Positions 57,155 to 64,000 of a stretch of 64,000 nt of DNA are shown piece by piece. Both the position numbers and the translations under genes were made by a program. Every line of letters begins with the position of its first letter. The stretch's first letter is position 1. The notes beneath the pieces were generated by a model. The model searched no databases and was not told the origin of the DNA. It saw nothing but the letters and a program-made list of their open reading frames with translations. Location of the stretch: NCBI GenBank assembly GCA_021234155.1, contig JAJEKV010000033.1:13771422-13835421 (forward strand), read 5' to 3'. The stretch comes from Isoetes taiwanensis (taxonomy: Eukaryota > Streptophyta > Lycopodiopsida > Isoetales > Isoetaceae).

Positions 57155-60100
57155 ATGAAGATTCTAAGTTGGAATCTTAGAGGAATAAAGGGTCCCTTGA
57201 AGAGAAGAAGGGCGATATCCCAAATCAGAACCTATGATGCTGACATTATCCTCCTCCAGGAGCTTAGACTCCCAAATTTTGAATGTTCAAACCTGGCAGA
57301 TTGGATTGGGCCTGGATTCTCCTCTAACTGGATTGAAGCCACTGGCACCTCTGGAGGTCTTTGCATCATTTGGAAACACCTTCAACATAGCCTCATCTAT
57401 AATAGTCCTTGTAAAACTTGGCAATCTGTTATTCTCAAAAAATAATGACTTCACATTTGGAGTCATTAATATTTATGCTTCCACAGATTCTAGGATTAGA
57501 TCTACCACCTGGCCTGCTATAAACAACTGGCTAACAAATCAAACCTGTGAAACTTGGATCATGGCAGGTGATTTCAACAATACTCCCACATGGGATATGA
57601 AAATTGGTAGAGATTTGAATATGTCCATAGATGAGAGAACTCATTGGGACCACTTGCTAGACAGGCATTTCTTACAGCATATTCCTTCTTCGACTTCTGC
57701 CTACTCTTGGTCAAATAAGCAAGTTGGGAACAATAGGGTTTATTGTGCATTGGATAGATATTATATCAACAACACTCACAATGATTTTTGGGACAACTGC
57801 TTTGTATATAGTGATGAATGCACCTCTATCTCTTATCACCAGCCTCAATTTCTTATCACTAAACATATGCTCAACATCAAGAGATATGGAAATACTCCCT
57901 TCAAGCTGAACTGCTCCCTTCTTGACTCTGACATCTTTTGTAGGGATTTTACTACATTTTATAATTCTCTCCCGAGAGTTAGATCTACAAATTCTATGAG
58001 AACATTTTACTCCAATCTAAAGGAGTTCAAGTCCTGGATCAAGAAATGGGCAAAGCATCTTCATGACAGCAAGGTTGTTGAAAAAAGAGTCTACTTTCAA
58101 GAAATGAAAGAGGTTAGACTTAAACTCCAACAGGACCCCCTGAACATTGACCTGCACATGCAAGAAGGGAACCTTGAGATGAGCATTAAAACCATTGAAG
58201 AATTAGAGGCCAAAGGCTCTACAATTAGATGTAGGCTTAAATATTTTTCCAAAATGGACCATGGTAACTCTAAATTCTTCTATAGGGTGGCCAAATCCAG
58301 ACTTTTAAAAAGTCAGCTCTCCTCTATTAAGGATGATAATGGAAATAATCTTGAAGATCAAAAGGACATCTCAAATTTCTTCTGTTCCAAATATGCAAAT
58401 ATTTTCTCTCATCCTTCTGATACACCTATGCAATCTGCTGATGCCAATTCCTTCACTGCTTTGATAAATGACAACAATTTAAACAGTGGCAGAATTATGT
58501 CTTAAGCTTTAGAGGCAATTCCTTCTATGGAAGAAATTTTTTCAACTCTTAATAGCTTAGCCAAAGGGAAAAGTCCTGGTCCTGATGGCTTGCCTCCTGA
58601 ATTTTACATCAAATTTTGGGACATCATGAAAAATGATCTTATGTACGTGATCAAAGGCTTCTGGAACTCAAATCACCTGCACCCTGCTCTATCTGCTGGC
58701 CTTATTTCCTTAATCCCAAAGGTGGATAATCCTCAATCCTTCTCTGACTGGAGGCCTATTTCTCTGACAAACTCTACCTACAAGATCTGTGCTAAAATTA
58801 TAGCAAACAGGGTCAAGTCTCACCTTCAAGAGGTCATTAGTTGCAATCAATCTGCTTTCCTTCCAAGTAGATACATCCTTGATAATTATATTGCTGCCAT
58901 GGAAGGGATGCACTGGAACAAATTGACCAACCAGAACTGTATCTTGCTAAAACTTGATTTCTCAAAAGCTTTTGATATGGTAAGATGGGACTTCCTTCAA
59001 TTCTCCCTCAAAAAGCTAGGGTTCACTGAGAAAATTATTAAACTTATTATGGGGTTAAATTCCAGATCTCAATCAACTGTTCTTGTTAATGGATCCCCTG
59101 GTTTTTTCTTTCCACTGGCCAGAGGTGTCAGACAAGGGTGCCCTCTTGCCCCTTACCTTTTTTTAGCAGTTGCAGAGATGCTTACCAGAGTTATCTCTCA
59201 CCTTCAAACATGTGGTCAAATTACTGGCTTAACTCTCCCTGACAACACCACAAATCTTGCAATTCTCCAATATGCAGATGATTCCTTCAGTTTCCTTAAA
59301 AATGATCCAGCTGTCATTAATACTTTTCTGCTGATTATTCATAACTTTGGAGCTGCCTCTGGGATTCACTTGAACAGAAACAAATGCATTATAATTGGTG
59401 ACTTGGACACTGATAACATTGCAGGAATCAAATGTATGACTGCCACTGAAACTACAAATCTCCTAGGTATGCCTTTATCTCTCAATCCTAGTCTTAAAGG
59501 TCTTTGGACTCCCATTGTGGAAAAGATAAGAAGGAAGCTAGGCAATTATGGCAACTGTCTTTCTTTGGCTGGAAGAACCATAATTGCAAACTCTGTTATT
59601 GCAGCTTCTCACATCTACTTTTCTTCTGCACTTCTTGCTCCTAAGTGCATTTATCATCAGATTGAAAGGATTGTCAGAAATTTCATTTGGGGGAAGCACC
59701 ATATGGTCAACTGGACTTCGATTACCAGAAATAAAATTCAAGGTGGCCTTGGTTGCAAGAATTTAATTTTACAAAGTTATGCTCTGGTAGGTAAATATAT
59801 TTGGAAATCTTTGTTCTTGAACAATAACCCTGCCTCCATTTTCATCAAACACTGGCTTTCTTGTAGCCATCCAAAAAATTATGCTTCTGTCTCTCATAGT
59901 TTGCCCTCCTCTGCCTTTACTACTTTGCAGCCTGCCTCTTCCATTTCTCCCTCATGAGAAACATGATTATAGCCTGGAATAAGGTTCACTTGACTTTTGA
60001 GCATTCCAAGTTGGAGAGCAGCCACCTCAACACGAGTATTTTTTGGAATCCTAACCTATCTAGAAACAGCACTACTCCTCTGGCTATCAGACATTATAGG

Positions 60101-60973
60101 TTGTACAAGAAATGGAAAGAGTGCAATGTGCTCAAACTTGGAGACTTATGGGATCGGACAAGATGGATCTCATGGACTAATCTGAAGCATAAGATCAGAG
60201 GTACTTCATCTGACAAGATTCTCTTCAAATATATAATGCAGAAGGTCAGTAATTTAAATCTTAGTGATAATCCTATTATTACTGATTGGAATCTTATGGG
60301 GAAACCCACTTACAGTGTCTCAAAGGTCTACAAATGCCTAAATAAGCCTACTTTACCTTCTAAGGCAAAATTGTATTGGGGATTCTCAGAAGACACTGAA
60401 ACTAGGCTTTTCACAAACATTTGGAATTCCTATCTGCCTCCAAAAATCTCTTACTTTATCTGGCTACTTGCAAACAAAAGTGTGCCAACTCTGGAAATGA
60501 TATCCAGGCATTCAAATCAAACTGCCAACTCTCTGAACTCTAATTGCCCTCTGGGTTGTGGATATTCTGAAACACTTGAACACATTTTCGGGTGTGCTAA
60601 ACTCACTCCTTTCTGGTTGTGGTTTGAAAATTCCTTCAATATTGTTTGCCCAGCTACCTTGTTGGAATTTATGATGAATGATGATGCTTTCAAAAATTCT
60701 CTCTGTTTTATTGCATTGTGGAATGTATGGAAGCACAGAAACAGATGTCATTATGGGGGAAAAAATTTATCCACACATTGGATAAAAACACAGGTTATGT
60801 ATGACATTGAATTGACTGCAACTAGTCAAATTCATTTAGGTGAAGATTCTGTTGATAGTAAATGGCATACTATTGGTAACTTCATAGGCCATTATCATTT
60901 GTTTAAATTACATTGTAATGCCACTCATACTAACTTTGAATGTCTTTCTGCTAGATTACATGATGAGCCTTAG
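57155..60973 (+). pseudogene. LINE ORF2: AP endonuclease, reverse transcriptase, zf-RVT; disabled
   Basis: Starts at ATG 57155 (MKILSWNLRGIKG). The endonuclease runs to about 57860 with LLQELRLP and AGDFNNT; its last motif is SYHQPQ where the catalytic SDH is expected. A frameshift lies at an A-run near 57437-57442. An in-frame TAA at 58503-58505 interrupts the protein before the RT. RT motifs then follow: GKSPGPDGLPPEFY, LIPKVDNPQSFSDWRPISL, LDFSKAFDMVRWDF, GVRQGCPLAPYLF and YADD (about 59273-59284). A second frameshift lies near 59.94 kb, then a zf-RVT region (PPKISYFIWLLANK, CPLGCGYSETLEHIFGC) to the stop at 60973. The product would nick target DNA and reverse-transcribe the LINE RNA; these lesions prevent that. 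Confidence 0.93.
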
Positions 60974-61427
60974 CAGAGATTTTAGCACGTCTGTTGAGCC
61001 AGCTGAATACAGACTTTTCCCAGGTCAGAGATTAGTGCATGACATTCAGTACACCGAAAATGATATGTGGAGAGGCCTAGTCAGAGGTGTTACAGATATT
61101 GATATTCCAAATATTCCAGATCATGAAATAGATTGGGCCATAGAATTCTGCAGGAGTACCTACCTAATGGTGCAATTATGGTGGTTCATGGAAAGTAATA
61201 GCAGAAGAATGACAGACCAGCAGTTCCAGTTTTACAGAGAATGCTACTATCATCACAGATGCTTGGCAGATGCATATGGCACATTGATCATACTGATGTC
61301 TACAACCAACTCTGACACCCTAATTCAAGAGCTGAACTGGGGAAATGGAAACACTCTTATTCTGCAGCCACACTTCCAAAATAACTATGACTACCTTCAC
61401 AACTACCATTTTCACCCATTTCATTAG
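60960..61427 (+). CDS. Uncharacterised intact ORF overlapping the LINE ORF2 stop
   Basis: A 155-codon ORF starts with tandem ATGs at 60960 and 60963 inside the last codons of ORF2 (overlap ATGATGAGCCTTAG) and ends at TAG 61425-61427. It is within the LINE transcript, upstream of its 3' tail. The protein is acidic and rich in aromatic residues and His: a VEPAEYRLFPGQRLVHDIQY segment, WRGLVRG, IPDHEIDWAIEF, a YLMVQLWWFMES hydrophobic patch, a YYHHRC cluster and an Asn/His/Tyr-rich tail. I recognise no domain; it is not RNase H-like. It remains open although ORF2 is disabled, but one 468-bp ORF could be chance. A second frame (61345-61752) overlaps it. Confidence 0.35.
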   Translation: MMSLSRDFSTSVEPAEYRLFPGQRLVHDIQYTENDMWRGLVRGVTDIDIPNIPDHEIDWAIEFCRSTYLMVQLWWFMESNSRRMTDQQFQFYRECYYHHRCLADAYGTLIILMSTTNSDTLIQELNWGNGNTLILQPHFQNNYDYLHNYHFHPFH

Positions 61428-61861
61428 TCATTTCCCGAGCCTTCAATCATTTCCCGAGCCTTCAATCATTCCCTATCACACTCCCTCCATAAATATGCTC
61501 ATTTCTTCCCTTCCTCTGCTTTTTTCATCTGCTGCAGGAACATCAACAGAACTTGCAAGATTTTGTCATCTGAATGCTACCTCACACAAAGTTCAGGAAT
61601 TTGACTCAAGGATGGTTCTACTGTGGAACAACTCTGCAGATTTCAATCCTCTAGCAGGGCTGATCTCCATTTTAAATTATGGACACGTTCAAACTGTTTG
61701 CTACAGTTATATCATTTCTTTTAAGTATGTTAATTATGCTTGCATGTTTTAATCTGGGTGGCCAAATTATTGGCTCACTTAACTTCTTGTACCTTTTTCT
61801 ATAATTAATGAAAAAAAAAACCCCATTCTCTCAAAAAAAAAAAAAAAAAAAAAGACTAAAG

Positions 61862-62760
61862 ATGGACATCTTTTAATTTTTGGCTTAGTCAAAACTTGAC
61901 CTTACTTACTTGGCATGTCATGTCACCACTTGGAGTGCCACATCATCTTTTCCATGATGTTTGTTGGTGCCACAAAGGTAACGACATGAGCTGTCAAATC
62001 CTGGCCGCTTGTTGCAACGTGAACCCTATATTTTTTGCATCGAGAAGGAGACAAACACTGCCCAATAGTTTGCCAGGGTCATCATCATGTCCGCATCATC
62101 CATATCTTGCCATGTCACCAAAAATTTGCCACATCACCCCATGGAAAACTAAAGTTCCACATTTTTTTATTTTTGGCCTAATCAAAATTTGACCTTGCTT
62201 GGTATAACATGTCACCAATGGCATGTCACATCATCATGTGCATGTTAACTTTTGCAAATTTCAATTTTCTCCACTCATTTCACGGAGATTGCAAGAAATA
62301 CCCTTCGCACATCATCATGCCACTTTTGCCATGTCATTCACCATCGTTGTTCATATATTCAACGTCTCCATTTCAAACCGGCAATTTTCAATTATGGCTT
62401 ATTGATGTACCTGCCATAAAGTCTTCAAAGCACCTAAGAATGAACTGCGCTAAGTTCTTGAATTGCCAAATTTCCTATACCAAAAATACTTGCTTTGTCC
62501 ATTTGTTGCAAAAATGCCTAGTCATCATCATGTCCATATTATCCATATCTTGTTCATGTCACCAAAAATTTGTCACATCACCCCATGGAAAACCAAAGTT
62601 GCAATTTTTTTATTTTTGGCCTGGTAAAAGTGGTCTTGCTTACTTGACATGACATATCACCACTGGCGTGCCACATCGTCATGTGCATGTCAATTTCTGA
62701 ATACCTTTCGCCACATCATCATGCCACTTTTTCCATGTCATTCACCATATTTTGCCATCT
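61862..62760. repeat. Repeat family R2, three degenerate copies
   Basis: Units begin near 61868, 62160 and 62604 with TTTTTATTTTTGGC(T/C)(T/A)..TCAAAA.TTGACCTTGCTT and continue with CATGTCACCA.TGGC.TG.CACATCATCATGTGCATG. Each later copy is preceded by CATATCTTG..CATGTCACCAAAAATTTG and CACATCACCCCATGGAAAA. The stretch 56025-56096 before the LINE is the 5' part of the first copy. ORFs of 98 and 147 codons through the array are by-products. Confidence 0.8.
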
Positions 62761-63545
62761 CATTGGTGCAACTCATATTGTGACCTATTATTTCTCATAG
62801 TGATTCAATTTTTTGTGTTAGAAAAGTTGAAAATGCTAGAAATGCCAATGTGGCAACTAGAAGAATAACACGCCCATATTACCCTAAGATCCAATAGTTT
62901 TTGGACATAATCAAGTTAGGACTAATTTCTAGTTGACCTATTTTAGTTTAATATGGAAGATGTGAGGGCCATATGGCCATGGCCAAAAGAGCAAGGGGTG
63001 TGTTTGCAATGCTTCCAAGCCATTTTGGCTATGGCGATATGGCCCAAATATAGCAGGACCCATAGGGAACGATACCCCTCGAGAAAAATAATGGAATATG
63101 CTATCACATGTCAAAAATTAAAGTTAAAATTTAATATATGTAGTGATGAGATGAATGGCCTAGATTTTGGCTGAGAAGGACGGCCGAGATTGCGATCCCC
63201 TCACTGTAATCCTATTGGTTGAAGTAATGGGATGGACGATACAAATTTTGGCCAAGATGGATGGCTGAAATTGCAATCTTGGTATTCTCGTCCTATTGGC
63301 TGAACTAATTGCCAATTTCCCCGCCTTTGGCCAGTTCCCCCCTCCCCCTCTCCCCTTTGATAGTTTCCTCCCGCCTTGGGCGCGACCATATCTGAGACTA
63401 CAACATCTGATGCAGCATCTGAAGCGGATCTAAAGCATCATGACTGGATCTGAAGCATCATCTGAAGCGTCATGGCTGGATTCAGGGGAGTTTACTATGC
63501 CATGGATCTTATGAGGTAAGGGACCGTTTGGCTATGGAGGGCTAA
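62761..63545. other. Gene-free stretch with GCATCTGAAGC repeats at its end
   Basis: 63197-63300 and 63160-63230 share GG.C.GA.ATTGC.AT and CCTATTGG(T/C)TGAA, a small duplication. 63405-63480 holds several GAAGCATCAT/GGATCTGAAGC units. No gene is seen. Confidence 0.4.
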
Positions 63546-63587
63546 CAGGGCCTTGGTACGGACGACAGGGACGACAGCAGTGGCAAC

Positions 63588-64000
63588 ATGGATTGTAACG
63601 AGAAAGAGGGGCAGACTGGTAATAGAAATAGGAAACTTGGGACTCGAACAGAGGGTCCAGAAGTGGGACCTATGCAGGGTATACAGGGAACAGTATGTAC
63701 GGATGGAAAAGATAATGGAAAGGATAATGACGCAAGGGCAGAATTGGCAGGGCAAGGTGCTAGGGGCACAGGGAATGAAAATCTAGGGCCTGTTATGAAT
63801 GAACTTTTTCGAGAGATGTCAAATTCCATGCAAGGCCAATTAGTGGAAATGATAAAGACTTTGACAGGGAAAGGAGTGCAGAGAAACGAAAAGCCATTCT
63901 TTGTCTGTGGAGACTGGCTAATTCCTACCATGGCGGAGAGCTCAGCAAGAAGAACTAGATCTCAAACCATGTCTCCGATTCAAATGCAAAGCCAACTGGT
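63588..64000 (+). CDS. ORF open to the window edge, family unknown
   Basis: From the ATG at 63588 (in-frame stop upstream at 63543) a + strand frame is open for 137 codons to the end of the window. It begins MDCNEKEGQTGNRNRKLGTR, is Gly/Asn/Glu-rich and hydrophilic, then has a helical stretch MNELFREMSNSMQGQLVEMI and a basic part SARRTRSQTMSPIQMQ. Composition and a polar N-terminus followed by a helix would suit the start of a retroelement Gag or a host protein; there is no motif to decide. The true start might instead be an internal Met. Partial by position. Confidence 0.35.
   Translation, partial: MDCNEKEGQTGNRNRKLGTRTEGPEVGPMQGIQGTVCTDGKDNGKDNDARAELAGQGARGTGNENLGPVMNELFREMSNSMQGQLVEMIKTLTGKGVQRNEKPFFVCGDWLIPTMAESSARRTRSQTMSPIQMQSQL

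Larger units (their letters stand above)
56097..61853 (+). mobile_element. 5'-truncated L1-type LINE with target-site duplication and poly(A)
   Basis: The 11-bp sequence AAAGACTAAAG occurs at 56086-56096 and again at 61851-61861, directly bounding the element, and is a target-site duplication. The 3' end is a run of about 21 A, preceded by TTGTACCTTTTTCTATAATT. Flanks on both sides are R2 repeat, and intact R2 copies at about 62139 and 62584 show the uninterrupted target (CATGGAAAACTAAAG), confirming the boundaries. The element is about 5.75 kb: C-terminal ORF1, ORF2 (endonuclease, RT, zf-RVT) and a downstream ORF. Loss of the 5' end fits incomplete target-primed reverse transcription. ORF2 lesions make it non-autonomous. 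Confidence 0.93.

Overview
The window looks like nuclear DNA of a plant with a large, repeat-rich genome. I infer a seed plant and guess a gymnosperm, but nothing here proves the lineage. The plant call rests on a SUVH-type (SRA + pre-SET + SET) histone methyltransferase, a fragment of an IRK/PXC2-like receptor kinase, a chloroplast atpB fragment in nuclear context, a plant L1-type LINE with a zf-RVT region, a CACTA transposon end and a degenerate plant Ty3/gypsy element. Only one host gene appears intact. Everything else recognisable is mobile-element sequence, gene debris or repeats.

Layout: 1-2.0 kb is non-coding with LTR-like features. From about 2.0 to 7.1 kb lies a heavily frameshifted Ty3/gypsy element on the minus strand, in the order Gag, RT, RNase H, integrase, with a GTGGTGA-rich minisatellite inside it. 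A MITE-like element with ~55-bp terminal inverted repeats is at 8.49-8.83 kb. Unassigned ORF remnants and a family of TCTCGACTC hairpins occupy 10.9-13.3 kb. A tandemly duplicated repeat (family R1) is at 14.8-16.4 kb, and a PIF1/Helitron-type helicase tail at 18.4-18.7 kb. From 19.8 to 22.2 kb there are tandem duplications, a long AAT microsatellite and hairpin-bearing repeats. The 3' half of a CACTA element follows (24.5-26.84 kb): a multi-exon accessory gene, CG-rich subterminal repeats and a CACTA terminus. The stretch 27.3-33.7 kb has no gene; it holds foldback structures and a scattered palindrome family.

The SUVH gene (minus strand, start codon at 37748, stop at 34836) has a one-exon coding region and a small inferred 5'UTR intron. 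Around it are pseudogene fragments of a PP2A B' (B56) subunit (38.8 kb), phosphoserine aminotransferase with a triplicated segment (42.7-43.2 kb), an IRK-like kinase (46.7-47.3 kb) and plastid atpB (47.8-48.0 kb). At 53.4-53.9 kb there is a LINE reverse transcriptase remnant, and at 54.4-55.6 kb a large foldback made of R1-family sequence.

A 5'-truncated L1-type LINE (about 56.10-61.85 kb) has inserted into another repeat family (R2), leaving an 11-bp target-site duplication and a poly(A) tail. Its ORF2 has two frameshifts, one nonsense codon and an altered endonuclease SDH motif. Downstream and overlapping the ORF2 stop is an intact ORF of 155 codons with no family I recognise; this is the most unusual coding signal in the window. 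The right edge carries an ORF that runs off the end. There is no operon-like organisation: the picture is one active-looking chromatin regulator gene embedded in decayed elements and gene debris.
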